NCBI GenBank assembly: GCA_963855995.1
Contig: OY979730.1
Location: 9,773,300 to 9,837,299, forward strand
Reading direction: 5' to 3'
Source: Muricea muricata
Lineage: Eukaryota > Cnidaria > Anthozoa > Malacalcyonacea > Plexauridae
Length of the DNA stretch: 64,000 nucleotides
Below, in pieces: positions 46,546 to 59,500 of this stretch; the first letter of the stretch is position 1, and the number at the start of each line of letters is the position of its first letter. Under the pieces are notes generated by a model, which worked only from the letters and a program-made list of their open reading frames with translations, was not told the DNA's origin and searched no databases. A program made the translations under genes and the position numbers.

Positions 46546-47024
46546 CTTTGTATTTCCTTAAGTTGTCTGCTTGTCGTGGTTTCAGTGGACAGAGTACAGT
46601 GAAATGCCCAATCTGGTTCGGTTAACCCCAGGTTCAACTGAAGTTTCCGATGTGCTTGTTTGCAGACTTCGAAATTGCTAAAAATTTTGTCGTGCTGTGC
46701 ACTGTGAGAACAATAGGAATGCTTTTGATTTAAAATTTGTAGAGCGTGTCTTAGGCATTCATTTGACACCAGAAAGATATCAAGCTACTCATATCAATGT
46801 CTGAGGTTTACTTCGCGTGGTGTGTCATTTCTAGGAAGCTTATTCGAAATTATTAAAAATTCAAATTCTTTATTCAGATTTACGAAGTAAAAATGGTAGA
46901 GCAATACGTACAAAAACATTTATAGAAATTATTTATTCAAATTAGTTTCAAGCTAATCAGTTACAGCATTTGCCGAGTCCACAATGGAGGGTGAAGGGGG
47001 TTATTTACAGCCAAAACCGAGCAA

Positions 47025-47285
47025 AACCACCGTTGACTTGTTTCAAGTTGTCAATTTTCCAGCTTGTTGCAACTTGTCAAAAATTTTGCAACATGTTAAC
47101 TTGTGAATTTCTACAAGTCTGTTATGATCAGGCTTGTTGTAACTTGTCATTTTCAGATTTGGTACGACTTGTTGAAACAAGTTGCAGCAAGCCCGAGGAA
47201 GACAAGTTTTGACAATCAACTTGCAACAAGTCTGTTATAGCAACTTGCAACAGACCTGTCGTCAACAAGCTGTCGCACAAGCCAA
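47025..47285. repeat. Family A repeat, intergenic copy upstream of TM9SF4
   Basis: TTGACTTGTTTCAAGTTGTC, CCAGCTTGTTGCAACTTGTC, TCAACTTGCAACAAGTCTGT TATAG, CAGACCTGTCGTCAACAAGC TGTCGC. The conserved core is truncated at the right end. Confidence 0.7.
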
Positions 47286-47515
47286 CAGACTGGAAACAAT
47301 AGAAAATAGGAATGAGACAAGATTTAAGCAAGACAATCACTGAGATGAGAGTATTTGTGCAGTGGGTCAATGGAGTTTGGTCAAAATTTAGGCTGGAAAA
47401 TAGCAATATGCGACCTTGAACTTAATTGCGACAACGTGGACACGTTTCGGAATTCAAGCCTTGCCTGTGTGATACGTGGCAATGAGCATGCGCGGTATGG
47501 ACGATATTCTACAAA

Positions 47516-50500
47516 ATGGCGGATCGTAAACATCGAAATTTGTTGGTATGTTAGCTCGAATTTCTTGCTTTTTCCAAGAATAAACTTATCCAGAAAGGAG
47601 TTTGTGGAAAAATTAATGTTTTCCTTTATCTATTTTCTATTAATTTTCTAAAGCTTTACGTGATTTCTCTTAATGTTTGTGCGTGTTCTTTTTAATTTCT
47701 TTTAGAGCACCTTGTTGTGTTTGTCATTCTTTGTGGTAGCTGGAAAGGCGTTTTATTTGCCTGGAATTGCTCCTATTGACTATGAAAAAGGAGCTCCATT
47801 GGATGTCAAGGTAGTTAATTGTCGAGTTAAGCCCTGAGTCCTTGTAATATTTTATGATCTGTTTGATTATTTGATATTTAGGCATTTTAATGGAGAGCAT
47901 GTTTTTCGTCGTCCATTTATTTGAGTTCTCATCAAGCGCCTTGCAAGCAATATAGATTCAAGTCGTTTAGCATTTACATTTAAAATCGTTGATTCATCCT
48001 TACCAGGGATTTTTGTGAGCACTTTAATTTGCTTCAAGGTTTTCGATTCAAGAAATGTTCTGGAGAATTCCAACTTATGAAAGCTAGGAATTTTGTCTGT
48101 GTGAAATGATATTTTTTGCATTCTGACAGCACAATTTCAGCAAAAATAGGAATTTTGTCTGTGTGAAATAATTTTTTTTGCATTCTGACAACCCAAATTC
48201 AGCAAAAATATGTTAGATAATTACTGTGCCATGTAAAGTGATTAGTATGCGTATGTTGCCAGCTGCCATTGAATCCTGCGGAAAAGTGCAATCACTTCCA
48301 ATATCTGATTGCACTTTTCCACGCATAATACAAAAGTGTACAAAATTTTCAAACTTTGCAGGATATTTTCCACATTTTACAATGTTTTGCGACCAAACTT
48401 CACTATTTTACTAAGTTTAGTTTTTTTTACAAAGGCTGTAAAGATGACAAGTATCAAAACACAGTTACCTTACGACTACTACGCATTACCATTCTGTGCG
48501 CCATCAAAGAAGCTATATATTCCAGAAAATCTAGGTGAGCAGTAATAATTATTTCATCATATTTCATAATAACCTCTTCTACAAGAATTGATCTTTGTAA
48601 TGAATATTAAGGTGGCTTTAATTAATAGTCAGAATTTATTACAAATTTTATTTCTTCGCTGTAAGGTGCTTTGTTATAGTGAATGCTTGAGTTTCATTTC
48701 AGCTCATTGCACAGCTTTATAGCACCGACATTGTTCTCTGTATTTCAAGAGTTTCTTCAAAGTTTGTCTAAACATAGAAATCATGTTTCCCACTTGAATT
48801 TAATTCTAGTTATAAGTTCATTTACATAAACTTTGCACCTTACCCATGACAACAATGATTCTGCACATACGAAAGGTAGGAGAATGAAACTTTTCCAGTT
48901 ATGAAGAGAACCAGTAGGACTATGCAATGACTAAATAAGCTTTGCACTTGCACTATAAAAGATTCTATGGCGAGAGAAGTACAATGTACCATGATTTAGA
49001 CTATCGAGCCACCTTAAGACAACTTTCTTTTAACTTTCTTTTAATTTTTTTTAGGCGAAGTTTTAAGGGGTGATAGGATTGTAAATACACCTTACAAGGT
49101 AAGACTCCATACTGGAGAATTTAATTTCTATTGAAATAGTAGAGCTTTGTTGTTCAGCAAAATATTTGATGAACTCGGTATTTTTAAGCATCAAAAGGGT
49201 AATTTAATAGACCATTCTCCTATTGGACAAACTTTTGAATTGGGAAAATGTATTAGAACAGCTGGAAAGAGCACCCTAATTGTGAAGTTTGGTTGCAAAA
49301 TATTATAGAATGTGAAAAATATACCGGTAGTCCATTGAAATTTGCATATTTTGTATACTTATGTAATACGCTTACCACTGTGTTGCAATGTGGTATCACT
49401 TTTTCCCGCATAATAGAAAAGTATAGAAAATTCGCAAACTTCACGAGACTATATTGTCCAAATTTTATAATATTTGTCAACAAAACTTATAGTTTTGCTA
49501 CATTAACAATGTTTTTTCCAACTGTATATGCTAAATAAATAAATTTTAAAATTTCCAATGTTTGTCTAATGGGAGAATGGTCTATTGCAAATTAACCACA
49601 AATTGTTCTTTAAGTTTGTTGGCGTGAAGTTATTTTCCCTAATACTGAAATGGGGTTGGTCTCTCAGGTGAAAATGATGCAAAACAAGTCGTGCACTATC
49701 CTATGTGAGAAAACCTGGTCTGCTGAAGATTCTCAACTTGTTATAAATAGAATCAAGGAAGAGTACTCTGTTCATATGTGAGTGGGTCAAAATTTGTTTT
49801 AAATAGTCAAGCTCTGGACACTTGGTTCATGTTTACATGGACTCCTTTGCAAGAACAGAACTATAAATTTAGTTTAGTGTAGGTTTCCTCTTGTAGTAAC
49901 ACTGAATCAATAAGAGATGATCCTTACTGGATCTCTAAGAAGAACAGTTCAGAAGTGATAGAGCTATCCAGTATAAATAAAGTTAGTTTAGTTTAGGTTT
50001 CCTTCTGTAGTGACACTAGGTCAATAAGAGATGATCCTTACTGAACCTCTAAGAAGAACTGTCTTGAACTGATAAAGCTATCTAGTATAAATAAAGTTAG
50101 TTTAGTTTAGGTTTCCTGCTGTAGTAACACTGGATCAATAAGAGATGATCTTTACTGGACCTCTAGGAAGAACAGTTTAGAACTGACAGAGCTATCCAGC
50201 ATAAATATTTCCTGTTGTAAGACTGGATCAATAAGAGATGATCCTTACTGGAATTCTAGGAAGAACAGTTTAGAACTGAAAAATGTAAAGATAGTTTAAC
50301 TTGTTTAAATCTGTATTCTTCCTGCATTGAAGTTCACTTACTGTATTTCGTTTCCAGGTTGATTGACAACCTTCCAGTGGCGACAAAATACAGGACTTTG
50401 GATAACTCACAGGTGAAATGCTATAGAATATGATCAAACCTTGTTTAACTTACCATAACAAAATGTTTAAGTGGCTTACAAAATTTAGCGTACATTTGTA

Positions 50501-53500
50501 CCTGTGGCGAATTCAAGAAGCACCATTTGTCACACACGTTTGTTTTTGTAAATTGATACTTCCCAGTTCAACCTCATCCCCAATTTAAATGGCCCTCAAT
50601 AACATGTTTGGTTGTGGTTTTCTATTGCTTGATCTGATATAAATGTTACATTTTTTAGATCCAGTATGAACACGGTTTTAACCTTGGCTATGAAAAAGAT
50701 GGAAAAGTAAGATATGTTTCTCAATATTATCTACTGTACTAAATCGCTTCGTGTGTGTAGAATAGTTTTTGCAGCTGCATATCTCAAAGGTGAACACTTT
50801 TTTAAATTGTGGCACACAGGTTACACATAATGGCAACAAAATATCTAAACTGATTACAGCCAATAAGTTGATATAGGTTCATATATATCCAATAAGCTAT
50901 ATGGTTCTTTAGTATTGCACATCTTTATCTGGTGTGTATCATGCATGACTGTCTACAGGGCTTAAAAAACAGTCAAGTTTAAAGTGTTTATGCAATGAAA
51001 TTTCACCCCAAAGTTTTATGGCCTCAGTGTAAAGTTAACATAAAATGGGTTGGTAACTTCTTTTACAGAATTTCATCATTTTGATTCTGTCGTTAGAAAT
51101 TTAGCTTTGAATAATATGCAAATATCATACTTATGACATCACAGTGCATAATGAGTTTTTAGTGCTGTAGGAATTTCTCTTACAGTATCCATGATAGATT
51201 TCCAAAAGTTGTACTAAAATACAGCAAATCGGAATTTGTAAGTTATAATTTTGGAATTTTGTTTGACAAAATTAAATTGTTCGAAAAATCTGTGTTGTTT
51301 TAAAATACATTATGCACTACGATGTCATAATATTTGCATACTATTCAAAGCTAAATTTCTCACGAAAGAAGCCAGGCAATAAACTTCTGTAAAAGAAGTT
51401 ACCAACCCATTTTACGTTTTCTCTACACTGAGGTCAAAAACCGTCAGGATGAAATTTCGTTGCATAAACACTTTAAATGACTGTGTCAAGCTTTGTGCCT
51501 GATTTTCTTGCTATTTTAAAAACTTTCTATCGAATTACAGTTGTCAATTACGTTTGCTGATTGCCGTTAGTTAAATAACCTAAGGTGAAGCATTATCAAT
51601 TGTGTGACCGAATGTACACTCTAATAATTGCATTGTGTCGTCATGGGCGTTCAGAGAAGAGGCACAACCCAGAAAATGGCGGACAAACTGTGCTCGTGAA
51701 AAGCTAATCAACACCACCCTTGTACACATAAACTAAATAAAATTGTATTTCATTCAAGTAAAGTATACTGCATGCATCAGTAACAGAGTTGATGGCGTCG
51801 AATGTGATGTAAGTGTTTTCTTTACAGTTGCATTCTGCAGTGTGACACAATTTGACTGCTTAGGAATTGTGTTTGACCAGTCGCACTGGAGGAATGACCT
51901 GTCTTCATGACGGTGCATAGGTGGAACATTATTTGTGAGCCCTGAATGTGTGGTGATCAGAATTTTTCCCACATTTTTGTTTCTAGACTTATATCAACAA
52001 CGTTCTTCATTTGGTCATCAAGTATCATACAAGTGACTAGTGAGTTCTTCACAGTGTTTTGTTTTATTTTTCAGAATGTTTGGTATTTCAACTCATGTAC
52101 ATTAACTGTCGTTAATTTTTTCGCTCTTAATTTCATACAGCGAATCATATCGTGTTGTTGGTTTTGAAGCCCAGCCAATGAGGTATGTATTTGCGTTTTA
52201 TTGCTGTCATTTCTGTTATTTTTAAAGACCATTGAGGGCAATAGCATTTGGCAGTGTTGGAGTTTACATAGCTGGAAGCTCCGCAAACGTGATGCAACTT
52301 GATGTTTGCAGGCTTGCTGCAAGTTGATGAAACAACTTGTACCAAGTTTGTGGATAAAAAGTCTTGACAATCAACTTGCATCAAGCCTGTTGACAACTTG
52401 CAGCAGACATGTTATCATCAAGCTGGAGCAAGCGATGTGAACGCATCCTGATATCGGCTTGATGACTGCAAGGTAATAAGCCTGCAGCAGACTTGCTGCA
52501 ATTTTGTGCGTTTCTGGCCGTTTCTAGTGTGTTTCAGGCTTCAGTTCAAAAAGTCCAGATAATCTTTAAATCCTATAGTAGAGACACGAAACAAAAACAA
52601 AATGAATTACGTCGTTTTTCGTTATCAAAATCGGTATCGGTATGGATTGATTCATAAATAAACGGATAAAAAATATTTGCAGCCTTGGTAGTATTGAAAG
52701 TCAAACGGAGGTGAAAGAACTCGCCGAAGCAAAATGCAAATACGATTTGACGAAAAGCCAAGAAATAAAAAAACAGGGTGAGAAAACGTTTTTGCATTTC
52801 GGTTGATTTAGTTGGATTTCTGAAGCATCGCTTTATTGTGCGTGTTATTGATGTTATTTGTTTTCTTTTTTCAGGGGAAAACAAAATTCGATTCGTTTAC
52901 CTTGTTTCTTGGGAGGTAGGCATTGTACGGGGTAGTTTACATAAATCTGGATTAAGTTTCAATCGCGAATGATACTTCAAATTCAACTCGTGTTTACATG
53001 AGAGATTGATGAAACAAAAATCTTTTGAATTGGAACTTGTTTCAGATTCATGCATGTGCCGAATTTCTTATTTTTTTCGACGATTTTGGCACTTGAGTTG
53101 TGCATTTAAGTGCGTGAATAAAAGTCCCCATTTTGCAAATAATCTTAATTTTAACCTTAATATACATCATTTGCATTCCGAGTCTCATTCTGGACACAAT
53201 GTCATCTTGATATACTAATAACCTCTTTGAACTTTGTTTCAGCCGAGCGATATTGTTTGGGCGTCGCGTTGGGACACATATCTCGCCATGAGCGATGTTC
53301 AAATTCATTGGTTCTCCATCGTAAACTCCGTCGTCATTGCGCTCTTTCTCTCTGGTAATGCTTTGTTTGTTTCATACAAGCCGTCAACAAGTTGTGTTTG
53401 CTCTACTTGTTTCAAGGTGTCGGAACCAGGGTGTTAGCCAGGCGGCCGTCCGACCGTCCTAGGGACGCCTACTTCTGAATTTGGACGGCTATATTTAAGT

Positions 53501-56500
53501 AGACGGCCACGGACGGCCAAAGGGACTATTTTCTTTAAGATAGAAAATTACAATTTGTAATATTTGTTGAATACCTCGATTTACAGGCATATGCTGTTCA
53601 TATAACTCATCAATGGTATATATTTTCATTCCTTATCCTTTTGAAAACACAGTATTTCTAAATATGACCGAATTAAAGTGCAACTCCGTAAAAACAAAAA
53701 AAGGCGGCAACATCCCAAAACAAATGTTTTTGTCCGACCACGCCCACACAAATACGAGACGACACCAACAAACATATTTGGACGGCCAGATTTGGAATCC
53801 TGGCTAACACCCTGGTCGGAACAAGTTTAGAACAAGCTGTTAACAACTTGTAACAAGCTTGATGGGACTGTCAGACTTGTCTCAAGGTTGTTCCAACAAG
53901 ACTGATACAGTCATGATATAACAATATTGTTACAGCCTTGTGTTGTCCACTTTGTGACAATCTTGTTACAACAGGTTTGTATCAGAATTGTTGGGACAAC
54001 CTTGTAACGGGTCAGACATTGGCGTCGAGTTTGTTAAAAGTTGTCTAGAACTTCTTACAACAAACTTGTTCGCAACTTGCGAGAAGTAGTTTGAACTTGT
54101 TGACGGCTCGTTATGCAAGTTGCGAGGTTTTTACGCGTTTAATTCGTAACAACGTTGTCTATACATCGATATATAATATCTTCTGCGTTTTACATGTCTA
54201 CAAATACTACAAAAAATTGACTGAAGAATGCTCGTTACAAGTTGCCGAGTAAATTATGCAATTTTCAATCGTGATGTCTACTTAATTTCAGGCATTGTAT
54301 CGATGATTCTCATTCGAACTCTTCGACGTGATATTGCCAAGTACAACCAAGAAGATGAAATGGTGAGAATAGATCTCCCAACCTAACATGAAGTTTCCAA
54401 CAATGTTTATCCGGTGGAAAGTGCTACCCACCGTTGGTTCAACCGACCCCTGCTAAATTATGTTCACGTTTAGGACGATACGATTGAAGAGAGTGGTTGG
54501 AAATTAGTTCACGGCGATGTCTTCCGTCCACCCAGATTCCGTCTTCTTTTAACCGCTTGCGTTGGCTCGGGCGTCCAGCTGTTTGCGATGGCTCTTATTA
54601 CCTTAGGTACGTGCTAATGTACACAATTTAATTCGTAATATTTAGTGTTAATATTAATATTTAATACAATATTGATAATTATAATAATAATTATTAATAA
54701 TAATAATTATAAATATTAATAGTTATAATAATTATTAAAATTATAATTGTAATTATATATTATTATAATTCTAATTAACAATTAGATTTCGAACTAATTA
54801 ACAATTACATTTCGAATTAAGAGCGAGTAATCTAATTGTTTTAGTAGAATCAAAGATTAAACATGAAATATTCAACAAAAAATTGATTTTTTAAAAATTC
54901 TTAAAAAGCAAATCTTTTGAAAGATGATTGTTTTGCTACTCGCTATCTATCGAGGAATAGATAGCGAGTAGAGTAGCCAATCAAATTACAGCATTTGCCA
55001 TAGTATACTAGTATGATTCTACTAATCATTATTATTATATAATGGTAATTATAATAATTATTATTAATAATAATAATTATAATATTTGATATTTGTATTA
55101 GTGTTTGTTGCGCACATACATACACGCAAGCAGAATGGATGTTTTGAGCGGAGGCCCTCCGTCGGAAGGTAACATCGTGAGGACTTACTTTGCAACAAAG
55201 AGCCTTCGACTTCGAATTCTGCTTGTATCGTGTCGGGTAGTGAACGAACCTATATCTTTCGTGTGCTTTTGACTGCATTACCTACACTTGGGACGTTTGT
55301 TCGAGATAGTTCTCGTCTACACAGTCATTTGCTTAACGGACAGTCGAATAGTCAGTTCTGTTTAACATTAAAATATAATTTTGTGGAAACACCTCGTAAA
55401 TTTATTATCGCAGAGCTTTCGATCCGTAAGTTTGGATTTTCATCATTGCTAATAATAATGCGACTAATTTAAATTCACACGTCCCTTGGCTCTGCGATAA
55501 TAAACTTACATGGTCTTTCCATAAAATTATGTTTTAGTTTGATATTCACCATGCAAACGTACAAGGAACTTATGTTTAACACTTTTTTCTAGTTGTCGCC
55601 ATGTTTGGTATGCTGTCGCCCGCAAGCAGAGGAAGTCTTTTATCAGCGGTCGTTTTTCTCTTTGTTTTTATGGGGTACGTTTGCCTCAGGGCCGCGGAAT
55701 CTTCGCACAGCCACACAAAACGCACGAGCCAAAACCGCCACAGACTTGTTGCAATTAAGTTGTCAATTTCACCGGCTTGTTGGAACTTGTCAACAAGTTG
55801 CAACAAACTTGTGAATTTCATCAAGTTGCAACAAGTCTGTTAAAATCAGGCTTGTTGCAACTTGTCATTTGCAGACTTGTTACAACAACTTGCAGCAAGC
55901 TTGTGGATAACAAGTTTCGACAATCAACTTGCAACAAGTCTGTTTGAAACTTGCAACAGACTCGATAACAAGCTGTCACAAGCCATGCGAACACATCCTG
56001 ATATCGGTTTGTTGATAACAAGCCTTTTTCAAGATATCAACAGACTACTTCCAACCTGGCCGTTTTTGGCTGTGTAGTTCAACTTTTTAAGGGTTATTTT
56101 CGAACTATAATTGGTTGAGATCGAGGGTACTGTACGCGTTTGATTGTTTCATGTCATTGCCGTTAACAAAGTGTTTCCTTTCAGGATATTTGCTGGATAT
56201 TTCTCGGCTCGTCTTTACAAAACGTTGAATGGTCAGAAATGGAAACGCGCCGCATTGGTTACCGGAACTCTGTACCCGGGCGTTATTTCCAGCTTGGCAT
56301 TCATCCTGAACTTTTTCATCTGGGGCAAACACTCGTCAGGCGCGGTAGGTGCATGTGTTAGTGACTGTTTACTTCGCCTTCCTCGCGCATGTGCAGCTAT
56401 AAACGAGACTCGAAATTTTTTATTTGACCGTTCAAGTTTAAATAACGTCAGTCAAGGTGATTGGTTGGTTTTCTTGCCTTTTAAAACCTTTCTTTCGATT

Positions 56501-59500
56501 TAAATTTGTCAATTACTTTTGCTGATCGCTGCCAGTTAAATAACTTGATGTGAAACATAGTCGGCTATGTCATTGTATGGTTTAGTTGCATTGTATCGTC
56601 TTGGGCAGTCGAAGAAGAGTCGGCACCCGAAAGTGGCCTATAAACCCGGCGTTTATACACAACCAAATCTAACCAAGTGATCCAATGATATACTCGTAGA
56701 AATAATAACATGGAATTCGTGCTTGATAATCTAGCCTGTATCTAAAATTTAAAATAATTTGCCCTCATAAATCGGCCATTTTGAATTTTGAATTTTATAT
56801 CTGTTATTTCTATGAGTATATTGCTTGCATCAGTAACAGAGTTATTGGCGTCGTACTTTTTCTTTATACACTTGTGTGAATTTAACCGTTCAGGAGTTTT
56901 GTTTGGCCGGTACATTCAAAAAACGGTATATTTCCAGGGGGGACTGCTTCTGTTAGGGCATTTGCCGAGTGACGAATCATGACGAATAGCGCGTGCGTGA
57001 ACATCAGCGCAGATGACCTTCTCTATCAACTTTGCCGTGAATAATATGCATCTTTAAATATATTTCCATCTATCGTATTATCCACAAGGTTCCCTTCACG
57101 ACCATGTTGGCTCTGCTCTTGCTTTGGTTTGGAATATCCCTTCCTCTGGTGTTCATGGGATATTACTTTGGATACAGAAAATATGTAAGTTAATGAGGGT
57201 TGTGTAAGGCAAACTACTCCCTTATCTCAGAACTGACGGTTAATCGAGAAACTTGTACATGAAACCAGCGACTAATTTCGGCAAAAATGTTCAGTTTGAA
57301 GGTGATTTTGTAATCATAGATTTTTGTAATCACCAGCCTTCCATCCAGCAAGGAGAAATTTACACCAGAAACATTTCTCCGTGTCTATAACTGGTATTGC
57401 TGAAAAGTCATAGTAGCTTCGAATTTATGTAATCTTTGGGTTTAAGCCGATTAATCGGCTTAACTTTCAAACACCGATTCCCCAGGAAATAGTTTTTTCT
57501 CTTTATTTTAATTACTTCTCTTTATTTTAATTACCCTATAGCCTTATGAGCATCCTGTCCGAACCAATCAAATTCCACGTCAAGTTCCTGAACAGGATTG
57601 GTACGTCCATCCCATACCAAGGTAAGATTACTTCACTTTCAAGTTAACTGTAGCATCCAGGGGGGGGGAAGCTAATGTTTTAATTAGGGGGGTGATTATA
57701 GATGTGTTCGTGTTCTGAAACTATAACGATGCCAATGTAGGTAGTGCAGTACACGAAAGGTATAGGTTCTTTCACTACGTAAATACTAACTTCACTAACG
57801 TTGCCAGTGTAGGTAGTGCATTTCATAGTACACGAAAGGTATAGGTTCTTTCACTACCTGAATACTAACTTCACTAACGTTGCTAGTGTAGGTAGTGCAG
57901 CTCATAGTACACGAAACGTATAGGTTCTTTTACTACTTGAAACAATAAAGTGAAAATGAAAAGTCGAGGTATCGAAAGAACCTAGACATTTCGTGTGCTG
58001 TTCGTACTCTTCCCGATAGTTATTCCCCCGTTACTGTCTGACAATTCTGTGTTTGTATCTTCAGCAATCTTATGGCGGGCATTCTACCGTTTGGGGCTGT
58101 ATTCATTGAACTGTTCTTTATTTTAACGGTATGTCTCCCAGTTATCAGAGTGATTCCGTTAAGCGTTGTCGAACTAGAAAACATTGTTCCCAATATGGAC
58201 GTTTCGTGTTTTCTCGAAATTCGAGGAAAAAATTTGTCCAATGGCGTAATTTGATCTTTTATAAAGTATCGATGCAACAAAATGTCTATATTCAGAATTT
58301 TGTTTTTTGTATTTGTAAGTATTCATTCACAGGCTTATATTTGTTCTAAACTCTTTCAGGCGATCTGGGAGAATCAATTTTATTACCTTTTTGGATTTTT
58401 GTTCCTCGTCTTCATTATTCTCGCCATGTGCTGCTCTCTAATCACCGTTGTAGTCATTTATTTCCAACTGTGCGCCGAGGTGAGTGAACGAACGTGATGA
58501 AAAACTTGTGGAAAATTTGTGAAAAAAAAACAGCATGCATGAAGCTTGTGAATAAAAAGTCTTGACAATCAACTTGCATCAAGCCGTTTGACAACTTGCA
58601 GCAGACTTGTTATCATCAAGCCGGAGCAAGCGATGTGAACGCATCCTGATATCGGCTTGATGACTGCGAGGTACAAGCCTGCAGCAGACTCGCTGCAATT
58701 TGTTTGTTTTTGGCTGTGCAGTTCTACCAATGTTCCCAGCGAGTTTTGAGTAAGAGATGTTTCTGCTTTCAGGATTATCATTGGTGGTGGAGATCATTTT
58801 TAACATCCTCTTCATGTTCCATCTATGTTTTCGCCTATGCCATCTTTTACTACGTTAATAAGGTTGGTATCAGGTGCAGAAATATTTAGCGGGGGGGGGG
58901 ACACCCCAATTTATTAAAAACTGTATATTTCGAATCAAATTTGATTTATATTTAGCAGTGTAGTAAGGTATGTTACTAACACTGCTGAAGATGAATCAAA
59001 TCTGATTCGAAATATACAGTTTTTAATAATTGTTTTTTCGGAATAACTTATGTATTAGTTTTGCTGAAATTATCAGCCGGAAAAGGATTTTAGAAAACAC
59101 TCCCTCCGGAAAAAATCGAAACTTCTACCCAAATCTAAAGAAAAGCTGAATCTCTTGGGGGAGCATTTCCTCCACCCCACCCCCAGATCAGGTGTGCATC
59201 GAAAGCTATTCAGTGCTTTTACCCGCCCTGCGACCGGTGGTACGAATGGTGAATAGCGCTATCCACAGGATAGTGATTTTCCCAAACTTTCCAAACATGT
59301 TCAGTGACTGGTAAAACCCATATTAAAGTTGAAGTCACTTTTTACCTCTTGCGGGCTCATTATCCCTGGTGTCATTACTTTTTATGCCTTTCTGCGTAGT
59401 TAAAAAAAATCACCATCCACCCTGCGCCATCCATTGTTAGTACAACCGACCTCTGTTGTCTATGGGCTAACCAAACTTTCTGTCTTTTTTCAGCTCGAGA

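Larger units (their letters stand above)
44834..47515. other. Zinc finger gene 3' flank and TM9SF4 upstream region
   Basis: A canonical AATAAA at 45878-45883 may end the zinc finger transcript, giving a 3' UTR near 1 kb. Then come family A copies at 46005-46265 and 47025-47285 and the large palindrome at 46319-46545. The last 130 bases before TM9SF4 are less AT-rich and include GTGATACGTGGC and CATGCGCGG; no TATA box. Confidence 0.45.

Noticed and set aside
47867..48121. 84-codon minus-strand frame in TM9SF4 intron 2
   Set aside because: No family recognised and part overlaps a local duplication (AGGAATTTTGTCTGTGTGAA at 48090 and 48149).
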